The notes under the pieces were generated by a model. The model saw only the letters and a program-made list of their open reading frames with translations, was not told the DNA's origin and made no database searches. A DNA stretch of 64,000 nt from contig NC_134278.1 of NCBI RefSeq assembly GCF_949628215.1, positions 37,280,115 to 37,344,114 of the forward strand, read 5' to 3'. The translations under genes were made by a program, and so were the position numbers. Source of the DNA: Phalacrocorax aristotelis. Lineage: Eukaryota > Chordata > Aves > Suliformes > Phalacrocoracidae. Positions 11,441 through 23,000 of the stretch are shown in pieces (the first letter of the stretch is position 1; each line of letters begins with the position of its first letter).

Positions 11441-13407
11441 TTTAGTATCTCTACATTCAAAGCCTGGGACAGCAGTCGCAGGGCAAACTCAGACTAGTGA
11501 TTGCATCCTCTCACTTCTGGTGCCAAGTTCAGCCTCTTTAGGAAGGAAGGTTGCCTAGGTCAGCACCACAGAGTGTGTGAGTCATTAAAAGCTGAGCCCT
11601 AAGTCCCCTAAAGTAAATGGAAAGACTTATTGACTCCAGCCTGCTCTGGCTCAGATCCCCGACTCCTTCCACAGCAATCGCTGCTGTTGGCTGCACTGTC
11701 AGCAGTGTGCTATACTTGGGACTGCACCAAAAGGATACTTGAACGCTTCAGTTGTTCCATGATATTTCTTGTGGTGAATGGTTTATAGGCTCCTCAAAGG
11801 CTGTAGTGACTTTATATTTGTTTCCACTAGGATTCAAATTCTGATTCTTGAGTAATGTTATCCAGATGTTTGGTATTGTCTTATGTGTCTATACCACAGC
11901 ATCAAACCAGTGGAGTTTGTTTCAGTGCAAGTTATTTTCTCAGTTTTTCACAATAAACTCAGGCTGAAAGAAACCACCAGTTATATCCAAGGTGATGATA
12001 AGAGGAGAAATCCCTTATGTGCAGCGGCTTATGCTGTTTAACTAGCAGGCATTTTTATTATCTGTGTGGATAAAATGTGATTTTCACTTAAGGATAATGC
12101 AGCAGAAGCAGGGTTATGCTCTGGCTCTGTGCTTTCTAACTCCTGCTGCTTCCCTGGGGTGCCATATGAGAGGCCCAGCAGCCCTTCATGCTGTCTGCAG
12201 GCACAATCCTGAGTTTCAGGGGGACTCCCTACTTCTCTGGTGGGATGACCCTATTCTATGGAGGTGCCTTTCTCCATGGGCTGCAGAAGGCGGCTGGGAG
12301 GAATTCAGTTAAGCCTAGATTGACTCCAGATGAAACAGAGTCACAGTCTAACTCTGGGCTGAAACAGGTACTCAAGGCTTATACATAGTCCAAACTGTCC
12401 TCCCTTTACCGGTTTTGCTGCAAACAAAGCTGTATAGCTGTCATTTCACAATTACTATTTTTAATAGTTTTTGAACACTTTCCACCAAGGTCAGAAAATG
12501 TTTTCTACATACATGCAGCAGATTTTCAGCTGCCCTCTCAGTTTTGGCTTAATGTTTGGCCAAATTTTAATATTTTGCAGGCCTCAGACCTAAGAGGATT
12601 TCAGGCAGCCACCACCAGCCAGCAACAACGATAAAGCCTCTCTTGGATCACGGAGTACCTCATGTGGGCTCCCACCCTGAATGTTTTATTCCTGTTAGTG
12701 CTACCAAAACTGGCTAGGCAAAGGGGAAGGACGAGGCATGGAGCACTCCAGAGCTGGGTTGTGAGCTGGAGTTCAACAGGGTGCTCAGCAATACAGCTGT
12801 AGCAGCACAGCTAGGCCAGTGCTTGGGCAAGAAACATGACAAATATGGCAGAGCTTTGCCTGTGCCCTAAATGATCTCTTGTGGCATAGAGATTGTGCTT
12901 GCTATCATAAAAAGGCCCCTATGGGGACACGGTGGCAGGCAGCGTGGAGTGCAGGTCGTCCCACTAAAGCACAACCTGCGTAGTACTTCTGCGCGGACGC
13001 TCTGACTGGGTTACTGACTGACCACATCTGGGCCAGCAAGCACCTGTGAAGGAGAAAGTGCTCACTCAGTCCCTGAGGGGAAATAGGCAGCCTTGCATCA
13101 ACCGAATCCAGGCTCTCCAGAACATATTGCCAGCCCTGCTCTTCACAGGGGTGCTTTGGCTTTGGAGAGGTCGAAGTGTGTATAGGTGAAGGGTCCAGCT
13201 GTGAGGCCTTCTCTAGGACCCAGGCAATATGTCAAAGGAAGGAGCAGGTAGGACTGTCACACCATGCATGAACAGCAGAGAGTGAGGTGAAACTGCTCTT
13301 GCTGCTTTTGAAAATTGTCTGAAAAGCAATGGGAACTGCACAGTGAAGAGATGGGGATTGTGAAATACAGTGCTGTTATTGTATCAGTGCCATATATATA
13401 TATTTAC

Positions 13408-13439
13408 GGAGTTATATAAATATACGTGTATATAACTCC
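13408..13439. repeat. AT-rich inverted repeat, 11-bp arms
   Basis: GGAGTTATATA (13408-13418) is followed after a 10-base loop by its exact reverse complement (13429-13439). A run of TA dinucleotides precedes it (about 13392-13402). It could form a short hairpin or cruciform. The stem is too short for a typical microRNA precursor. Confidence 0.75.
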
Positions 13440-15043
13440 AACAAGGCTGCAACAGAACTTCTGTTAAAAAAAGCACTCTTAAGAGGTTTACAGTTCAGCT
13501 GGAGACATGTGTTTGACTGAATATTATTAAAACAGATCTCAGAACAAGATGTTTCTCATCATTCATAAATTAAAACCAGTGTTTGATTACATATAAAAGA
13601 AGACCAAATGGGGAAATGAAGCAAATTTGAAGGGATATAAGCAATTGAAATGTCATCCTGAATATACAAAATCCTGACAACTTCCTTTCTCTGAAAAATC
13701 TAACACTTGGAACCCTCCTCACAGCTTGCAGCTCATGGTAATCCTGGGGGAGAGGATGACTTTTCCAAACCCTTCATTTCTGTCTAGCCTGGTTGCAGGC
13801 TTTGCTGAGGCTTCTTCTCCTCTGGTAGTGACATCCAGGAAGAAGAGAGCTGCTGAAGACTGACAAAGGGCAGCCAGCCACAGACTAAAAAAACCCAACT
13901 AGGTTGGTTTTGCCCTAGTACAAGGCATTAGGCAAGAAGGCAGAACCTCCCACACAAATGAATGATGCTGTGTGAAACACTCCCTGGTCTAAACTATTCA
14001 GATCCCATCCCAGGGGCTACAGAGTCAGTCACTGTAAAAGATGTTAAATAGGCTGGGAGATGGGTTAAAATAAGATGTGGGAGGCAGGAAAGGCAGAAGT
14101 CAAAACTTGGGGATTCATGGTACCCCTGTCCAGGCTGCAGCAATTCTAGGAAAGAAAAGATGGTGTTATCCTGAGGTGGTGAGGACAGGAGGCAACAGGT
14201 TGCTGAGAGCTACATGACAAAGCAGTCCCACTAGAGGCAAAGGATAAACATGGGGTGTCCTTTGAAATGAGCCCTGGCACCCACAAAGACCCTCAGTGAG
14301 CCAAGAGGTTTGAAGTCACGTGCTATGGGAAGTATGTGATTGAGGCTCAAGACCGCAACCCTATAGGGCAGAGACCTCTCCCTCTTCACAAATGGCTGAG
14401 GAAAGCGAGTACAAAACCAGGAAATACAATTATCTATCGTACTCCTGTGGGTCATGATACACCTCACAGAGAAGGTTTTGCTCTTTCTAGACTGTAAATG
14501 GAGCTACCTAGATAGCATGGTGAACCATAATGCCCCAGCTTAGTCTAGCAAGCAGAGGCAACAATAGGGAGGAGATGGGGCTGGGTAGACTGGAAACCTA
14601 TGTCTTCAGGCTGCCAGCCTGCTCACTGCTCTAAACCACTGCCTCCATCTTCCTGATGTTACCTACCTATTTTAGATTAGAGCTGGAATGTTTCCACCTA
14701 CGCAGACTATGGTCTCAGCATCATTTGGTGGGTAGACAACACTATAAAGCTCCTTCTCCATCTGTACTGAGTCAAAGTTACCTCCTGTTACCACTTCAAA
14801 GCTGTAAGGATTCAAAGGACTTAATGTAACAGGCTAGATTCTAATGTGCTTACAATGCTGCTCAATGTTCCTTCAAATTATCAAACTACACATATCTTCT
14901 TTTTCTAAAAGGTATGTTTAGAAAGTTTTTATTGTTTTCTAGAGAAAGTAGTACTATAAACTAGAAAGGAAGACACCTATCATGAAGGGCACAGAATGAA
15001 AGTGTTTACTCAAGATTTATTATTTTACTTTTTGTTTTGACAG

Positions 15044-15297
15044 GATGCCATGTCCTAAAATGGCTCCCCTATGTACAAACACTGCAGCAGGAAGCTCAGC
15101 AAGCCTTGATGGAGTTTATCTCAACAATGTTCCACAGAAACCTACGCAGGTTTGCTTGGATTCTTCAGCTAATTGCCTCTCTTCAAGACATTGATGCAGA
15201 TGCTATTGAAGAGCTCTTCTTCAGGCCCATCCTAGGAGAGGGCACCCTAAATGTATTACTTCTGGAAACCCTACATATCAAGCCAGACTGGCTTTGA
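15044..15297 (+). CDS. NR0B2: SHP-like nuclear receptor (NR0B family), exon 2, codons 190-273
   Basis: The acceptor TTTGACAG precedes 15044, and the split codon G|GA gives Gly190. LQQEA (203-207) matches the SHP LQQEA segment without gaps. EELFFRPILGE (245-255) is the strongly conserved helix 10/11 to AF-2 region seen in SHP (LFFRPIIG) and DAX1. The C-terminus LLLETLHI (261-268) occupies the AF-2 helix position and runs five residues further to the stop at 15295-15297. At the exon junction the family motif FNPDVPGL is replaced by FNSGCHVL (187-194), an odd change at a usually conserved site. The frame is otherwise intact. Confidence 0.9.
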
Positions 15298-15431
15298 AAA
15301 CAGATGACAGTGCTCTCAAATACCTGTTTTTGAAGAAATGAGAGGATTTTTTATGAGCTAAACACATTTCAAACAAATCATCGATGCATCTTCGTAAACC
15401 TGTAAAAAAATACTTTTTGTCCCATTTTAGA

Positions 15432-15437
15432 ATTAAA
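15432..15437 (+). terminator. Candidate poly(A) signal ATTAAA for the SHP-like gene
   Basis: ATTAAA lies 135 bases after the stop codon, a common variant signal. It is followed within about 30 bases by TG-rich sequence (TTCTGTGTGC). Further ATTAAA motifs near 15870-15900 could give a longer 3' UTR. Confidence 0.5.
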
Positions 15438-16953
15438 AGCAGAGAAATCTAAGCATTTCATGATTCTGTGTGCTTTCAAAAACCTTTAGTCTAACATATT
15501 CAAAGACTGTGTAGAAGCACAACTTTCCAGTTGTGCTAGGTTCAACTGTATTATATCTAGTGAGCATTTTTATAGTTGTTCAAAAAATGATACTATATGG
15601 TTTTGGATTTCTAGAAGTTTTTGCTTTCAGGAAAAGGGGTGGTGGCAAATTTTATTCAGTGCATCACCAACTGAAGATGAAGAGATACATAAAAGACTGA
15701 TCAATGGTAAAATCAGGATAAATCTTTCTTTTTTCCTGGGATGTCATGCCCTGATCCCAGACCCTTTTCTGTTCCACTGAGAACTCCAGTCCCTGGCTCT
15801 AATCGCTTGGTGGAGCTCCCCCTTATTAACTGCTTTCTTATAGGTTCCTTTTCTATGTCTTGCAGTAAACATTAAATGGGCATTAAAAAGTGGGCATTAA
15901 ATTCCTCTCCCATTATTTACAAAGTCCTTCCCTGACTAAGAAACTGAATAATATGATTAAAAAAATTGTTGACTAAACAAAAGCCATTATTCAGGATTGT
16001 TTCCAGGATGGGAATGACAAAGGCTGAAAGCTACTGTGTTCTGCCATAAGCAGCAGAACTGATGTAGGCCAGCTTCCTACATATTTAAGATCTTTCCCCT
16101 TTAGCCATCCCTCCACCCTTTTATAATTACCCTCACATCCCTCCAAACAGATGGCAGATGTCCCTTGGACAGCAGAAATGCTGAAATATGGTTTCCTACA
16201 GATGTGTACAAACTGTTCCTCCATCTCTCACTGCAAGAGTTCCATGTCTCCACCTCCAAGTGTGCTATGGCATGCCCCACAACGTCTCGCTGTCTCCTAT
16301 CTGTCTGGCTGGAGAAGAGGCAGCACGTGTCGGGGTTGGCGCCAAGCTATGAGTGTGCTGACTGGCCATACGTCAGGATAAAAAAAACTTTAAGCTTATA
16401 CTTTGGCTGCAGTAAGGGACGCTATTTGTATCTTTCCTGTCCTGTTCTTCTCTCCGTAATTTCCATGAAACTTAGAGGAATTAATTTCTGAGTTTTTTCA
16501 GTGGAGGGTCCAATCCTTCTTTAACAAAACACATCTTCTTTAATATGTATGCAACTAAAAAACTGAACAACCTTGAGCTAAAGCTCTATGTAACCAAACA
16601 TTCCCCATCTCACAGACCTGATCACAGAGAGAGCATGGATGTTAATAATCATTTGCTTGATATCCTGTTCAAAGGGGCTGAGATACTATTTTCTTGCTGA
16701 GGACAGAGTAAGAATCTGTATCTAATGTAATTGGCTGCATATGAAGGTGGAGGCTTTGCATATACAAGAGGCAGGCATGAACAGGAGAGGTGAGGGATCA
16801 TGAGCAGAGGTTAAGAGCAAAAGCAGAAGCTCCCTCTGGAAGGAGGAAAGGCACAGCACAAGACAGCCTTTAGGAGTCAAGGGAAATAACATATTGGAAT
16901 GGAGAAGCAGAGACAGAAATGAACAGAAGGCAAGAGGAAGATAAGGGAAAATT

Positions 16954-17000
16954 CCTCCCCCCCAACCCCCCCCCCAAAAAAAAAAAAAAAGAGGAAAAAA
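16954..17000. repeat. C-run / A-run low-complexity tract
   Basis: Two C-rich runs are followed by about fifteen A residues and a purine-rich tail. It is a simple low-complexity tract and prone to assembly or length errors. Confidence 0.9.
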
Positions 17001-20000
17001 ACAACGAGAAGAGAAAGGTTTGTCACCGTTTCCTTTAACTTCTGGAACTGAAACCAGAAGCAGAAGCACTGTTTCTCCAGCTGTGAAATCCACCAGCAAA
17101 GTATGTGTATCCATCCCCCTCTAGTGCCCAGGAGATGACAGTATTGCCACCACCCAGAAGGTGAGCTTAGCTGATGGAGTCCTGCCAAATAAAGTACCTA
17201 GTGTTGATGACCCAGGCAGAGCTTTCACTCAGACAGCTCTCCTTTCCCAGTTGCTGACTTTGTCAAAATACTGTATGACAATATTTTCAAAGTTAGAAGA
17301 AACCTACATTTTCAAAATCAAGAATGAAAACGTAAATTCAATTTGCTTGTGAAACCTTATTCCAGCCTCCTGAATATTATCCTTCTCCTTCTGAATATTA
17401 TCATAAGCTCTTTTAATGGCTTGATTACAAACTCCCGTGGTTTCCCCTCGGGACTCCCTACCTTACGTGGGGCAAAGAATGCCCTGTGCTGTGGGAATTT
17501 GTTATGACTGTGCAGTGGAGGCGGCTGCTCTCTGCTAAAGGCTCAGCTGCTTTTGTTGCAGCACCAACATTGCAGAACCTGGATTAAAATGGGTCTGCAG
17601 TGACAGAAACAATGCTCTTACAGTTAAACTGGATGAATGACACCTTACAGACTGTGGGGCAACCACGTAAACTCAAGTGGCATTATTCCAAGTACTCCAG
17701 AGTGGTGTGTGCCCCTCAGTAAAGCTGCTACTAACAGTGTTAACTGGAAAAAAAGTTTCTCATTTTTCATGGTGGCAAACATGGGGCCTGGGGAAGCGTT
17801 GTTTGCAGAGGTCAGTAGGCTCTCACAGCTGCAATCCAGGTCACAACAAACTGCATCTCACACTTCCAAAATGATCCATAGTGCTGTAAGCACTGAAAAA
17901 TCAGCCTCTGCACACCCAAAGTCCAGGGCTGCTTTCAAATGGCTCTAATCATGCTGCTTTCTTTCCTCCTTTGTAAAAAAGAAGTCATAATAATATTGCC
18001 TCTTTTCGTGACAGATCTTTGAAGCTATTCACAAGTGTTTGTAAAAAGCTAACAAATGCTATACCTGAGCACCTTAGAAAGTCCCACTGAAAATGAATAA
18101 TTCTGTGTTCTATTCTATATTCAATAGCACACAGTAAAATAATGCAGAGGACTGTACATTACAGGGAAAGGATAAAGAGAGAAGATACTGAAGAGTAAGA
18201 TTGAGTAAGCATTGAGTAAGGCAGTGATCCTGTGGCAAAAATAACCTGGCATTTGCTATGGTGGGATGCACCTTGCAAGCGAGTCACTTGCACTCTCCCT
18301 AGAACACAGAGAGATGAGCATGCTCCGAGGGAGGTATGCCTCCCTTCTCTTAGGCACCTCTTTCAGGTTTGGATGAATAACACTATGAAGTGCTTTACCT
18401 CTGCCTATTGATACAGCTAAGGAGCCTACCTTACTATCTGAGAGTAACTGGATGGTAAAAGTGAGATTAATCCCACCTCTACAACATATACAGAAGCAGC
18501 CTGGATGCAGTTTGCACATGCAATGTTAACTTTTAACATCTTCTAATGTTAGCAGGCTTGGCTTTGCAGTCCTGATCTTCTTTAAACAGTAAGTTTTAGA
18601 CTTATGCTTCCAGCTAAATGTGTAATTTCTAATAAACAACAGATACCTGATACAGGCTTGGAAACAAAGATAACTCAGTGACTTTATTAACCTGCCTAGA
18701 ACAGACTAAGAAGACACACTATTCTCTGAGAAAACATTAATGTATTTTGTTTAAGTAATAGCAGATCTCAAAGACACATGAGACATCACACTCATACCTC
18801 TGTGTCCTTATTTATATCAATATTTCTATGTTTTTTTCTTCTGTGGAATGCCTTTACTACCTCTTTTGTAGAAACAAAGGTATGTCTTTCAAAACCTAAA
18901 ATTTCACTTTTGCTGGAAAGCACTTGCAAGTCATAATCTCAGTCTTAGATATAATTTTATTTGCAGCTCAGCCAACTATTGTAGGGTACAGGTATGTGAA
19001 AAATGCAGTGCTGTACTTCATATTAATACAGTCACACAAGAAAATATATGCCACTTATTTCCATCACAGGTCCACTGATAAAAGCAGCCTAACTCAGGGA
19101 AGAATAACTGGAGACAAGTTTCTATAATAAAGGCATAAGCTAAAGAAGCTCCAATTCTTTTAATGACAAAAAAGGATCTCACTGAAGCCAGTGTTACTAA
19201 TTGTAAAGGAATCCTCAATTTTTTCCAGTGGCCCAGGAGAGGGGAGGGTGAGTCAGTAGTTCAGTTTTGCTTGGGCTTATTATTAACTGTTGTCCTAGGT
19301 GAGGCTGTGATTTTGAAAGGACAAGTTGTCATTCTTCCTGTGCACTCTCCCTCTCTCTCTGCCCATGGGGAGTAGAAGAAATGTTGCAAGATGAGCACTC
19401 CACAGCTCACCTAAGAAAAGAACTTCATCAAAGGAAGACATGGCCACAGCTATCTGCTAGCAGGTAATCCTGGGAACTAAGAATGCAAGACTTTCAAGTA
19501 GCGTGGGAATGGTCCCATTTCAGTCACAGCATAAACAGTGTGAGCCACACACACTGACAGAAGCATAGATCTTCACTAGGAGGGGAAAATGGAAATTTAG
19601 TGCTGTTGAGACAGCAGTCAGGATGTCAGGAGAGGAATTTGCAAAATAAAGGTCTTGTTTACACAATGACCACGCGGTGAAGGGTCTAACAGTCTTTCCC
19701 CACAAGGATCTTATCAGCAGTTAAAAACAATCTGTCATATGCCTATAATATACAAACATTTGCTTCCAAACATACAAATATGAGTCGGTACATTGGAACA
19801 TAACTTGATGCAGTAGATGGCTGTGGTGACTGCTGCATGAGCAGAGGGTTGTACGTTTGTTAAGGAACAATGAAACTTCTGGGAACCCGATGCAAAGTAT
19901 GATGACAGACAAGGAAGGGATGCTTTTACTAGGAGGAACAGTGGCATCATCTCCACTGCGCAGTGTTGTCTAGGAACTCAGCACAACTGGGAGGGCAATC

Positions 20001-23000
20001 AAAGGTGTAAGAGTCAGTTGTCGTTACTGGTGACATGTCATGCACAATGTTGGTGAATCACACTTCTAGTCTGCCACCAAACATCACACCGTCATACAAA
20101 AGTGACCAGAGAGATGTTGCACATGGCTCCTGAGTGTGCCGGTATGATACCCTGGATTAGCAGGTGTTACTACATTTCTTCTGGGATCTTGAGTCCCCTC
20201 AGTTCTGCTACACCAGCTTGTGCAGTCCCTGTGCCCCTAATCTAAGTAGCTTTCACACTCCTCTAAGGGACCAAACATGTGAGCCCTGCACAGCCCTCTG
20301 AGGGTGGATGGATAGGTGTGGACTCCCTCGCCCACACTCCAAGTTAGGCAAAAGCAAGCCAGTTCAGATCTGAAAGTCATGTATTCGCACAGATTTAACA
20401 ACTTGGGTACAGCCCTGGGCCACTCCAGCTACACAGATTCCAGAGGTGGGTGGCATCCAGTTGGCTTGGAAAGCGAGTCAGGCAAATACATGTCTGTCTG
20501 CACCTGTCCTGGTCAATATATATGAGTCAACAGCATCATTATTAGGAAAGGAAGATTAGGGCAGGGACTAGGAAGGTCCTCCTACAACATCCAATCTGGT
20601 CTCTCTCATTGTGGATATCGATCTTGTATATGATTACATCCCCAAACTTATCGAGCTCCACCTGGAGATAATCTAGGATGTGTTTGCTTGTTCTTTTCCT
20701 CATGGGACAGCACCCAGAGCCTCTTGATCTGATTAGAAAATTAGGAACTTTCTAATTCCAATTCTAGCTTATGAACAACTAATATATGCACATTCTTTGT
20801 TGTACGAATATTGCCATTCAATTCAAATAGGCTTTTCTCACTCCAAGGTGTTCATTGAAGACATTTATAGACAACAGTTGTGTCCCCTAGCCATCTGCCT
20901 CTGGCAGCCCCTCCTGCCATCCCTACTCTGGTAGTTTTCAACTTCTGGTCCATATCTCATTCTCTTGTTTTTGACTGATGGCCTACCATTATGTTCACCT
21001 GACCTGCTTGAGTCAGAGGATGAATCTCTCTGGTGCAGAGGTGGATCCCAGATTTGCCCCCATCTGCTCTCTCCTTCACCTGGAGGTCACTTTGCTTCCT
21101 GTTCTATGTCATTGTCTCACATACGGCCTCATTGCTCTGTCTTAGGCTCCACCTCTCAGCTATCTCAATCATATCTTCCTCTCCCCTGTTGCAACTCTTT
21201 TGCCATTCCACCAACTGCCTGCTTTTCCACATCCCTTTCCATTACTGCAAATTCATTTCTCAACTTATCCTTCTCCATCATTTAGTCTTTTTTGTTGTTT
21301 TGCAACTGCATCCTTCCTCCTCTCTTACCCTTCAGGTTCTTTTCCTAGATCCAAGCCTTAAAGAAAGGATGAAAATCCTCAGACCTCCTCCTACAAATTG
21401 CTACATAAACCACCCTTGCTGTTGTTTTGGGCAGGTAAGGCATTGCTTGCAAGAGCGGTTTTTCATTTGGTCTTGTCTGTAACAGCCTTTCACAAGAAGC
21501 TGAATGTGAGCAGTCGTAGGCAGTAGCTTTGACAGTACATATGAAACCATCAGCCGGTCTTGTACCACCTCCTGGCACATTTGAAGGAAAACAACCCTAG
21601 GCATTCATCTACTGCAATGCAAATCATTCCAGTATCTTGCAGACCTGAACAAAACTATTCCTGTTTTCTGTCTTATCCTACTTCTTGTTATCATCTTCTC
21701 TGCATGCTAAGAAAAGCACACTTCCTTCTTTCCACTAATCTCATTTCTAGGTGATGTGAGAAGCCTAGCAGAGAAGACAGAGCAAGATGGTATAGAGCAT
21801 GAGTCTTCACAGGGTCACCAAAAGCCTAGGAAATACACTTTGTCCTGCTGCTTTCCTGAATTTTTTTATTTCTCCAGCTAACCTGCATCTATTAGTCCTG
21901 CCTGAGATCCCTCTTTCAAAGGAAATTCTTTCATTCATTAATTTGAGTTAGTTCAGACCAACGGTTTTCCTCTTACCTTACAGTGAAATGTTATCCCTTC
22001 TTTGCATCCTGAAATATGTTTTAGTTTAGTGGGGGCTCCTCAAAAGAAAGTACTAGAAAGTATAAATTTACAGTTTATTATCTAGGCGGTTCAAGAAAAA
22101 CAAAACCAAGCTGTTCAATGCTGTCTGTAAAAGGAGATGAGGGAGAATTGCAATAAAAATTAATGATGTGGGTTTTTGTGCTGAAGCAGATAATTTGTCA
22201 TGAGAACTCTCATCTTTATTACATTGACTTCAGAAAGCAGATGGCAGATACAAAATTCTGCAAAGGGATCTGAACTTCGTCCTCTTGGACGCAGCTCAGG
22301 AGAAATCAAAAAAGTGTTTGTGACCACTCTTGCAAACCACTATAACTTCTAAGGAGGATCCAGTGAGACTGACTCTGGTTTAGGTCCTCGCATTCCCAAA
22401 ATATGACAATATCTCAGAACATGTTTATCCTCTTCTGGGGCAGACTTTCACATCTGATTGTAAAACAATGAAAGGACCAAAAGCACAAATGGAAATTTTC
22501 AGGATATGGGCCCAGCTCAGTAAGCAGCTCTTGACATTCCTGAAACAACTGGGAAGAACATCATATGGAAAACGGTCTGATAACAGATAAACAGTTTTCC
22601 CTAGCTGCAGGCATATGGTAACCCACGTGTGAGTCATGCAGACTGAAAAGACCTTTTCTTTCTGGAGATCCAAATATTTCATACTACTTATCCGCGGTTT
22701 TAAAAACAAAAGGCACAATAAGTGATCAGCTTGATCTTTGATTGTTCCTCCCTGTTCCACAAAGATAAGGAGATTACCTCTGCCCCAGACCCAGTCAACC
22801 GCATTAACCAATGTCCTGTTAGGCACCAACCTAGTGAGAGCATAGTAGCATCATTAGTATTTACAAGCAGAGATCACTTCATGTGAAATCCAAGCCAGGG
22901 GCCACAGTGTGCTGCGGGCTCCAGGGGCAAATTACAACGTGCACACAGCTCGCATTGGTTATTGCATTGCATGACACCTACCTGTTTCCAGCAGCCTCTC

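Larger units (their letters stand above)
10873..15043 (+). other. Intron of the SHP-like gene
   Basis: The intron begins GTAAGT and ends in a pyrimidine-rich tract with ACAG. It is phase 1 and 4171 bp long. It contains the (CTAC/CTAT)n microsatellite at 11352-11440 and an AT-rich palindrome at 13408-13439. I see no other exon or RNA gene in it. Confidence 0.85.
10305..15297 (+). other. NR0B2: Gene span (coding part): SHP-like orphan nuclear receptor, two exons
   Basis: The coding span joins 10305-10872 and 15044-15297 across a 4171-bp intron, giving 822 bases (273 codons plus stop). Human SHP is about 257 residues and DAX1 470, so length and architecture are SHP-like, with no DNA-binding domain and none of DAX1's N-terminal repeats. 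The single phase-1 intron falls at the same place as in NR0B1 and NR0B2, just after the LFN motif. The next gene, BCKDHB, starts 17.5 kb downstream on the same strand. This is not the NUDC neighbourhood of mammalian NR0B2, so the symbol is by family resemblance and the gene may be a paralogue. Confidence 0.85.

Noticed and set aside
20965-21482. Open frames of 106 and 149 codons on the + strand
   Set aside because: The region is pyrimidine-rich and the translations are Ser/Leu/Pro/Phe-rich low complexity in overlapping frames, with no family resemblance or splice context.
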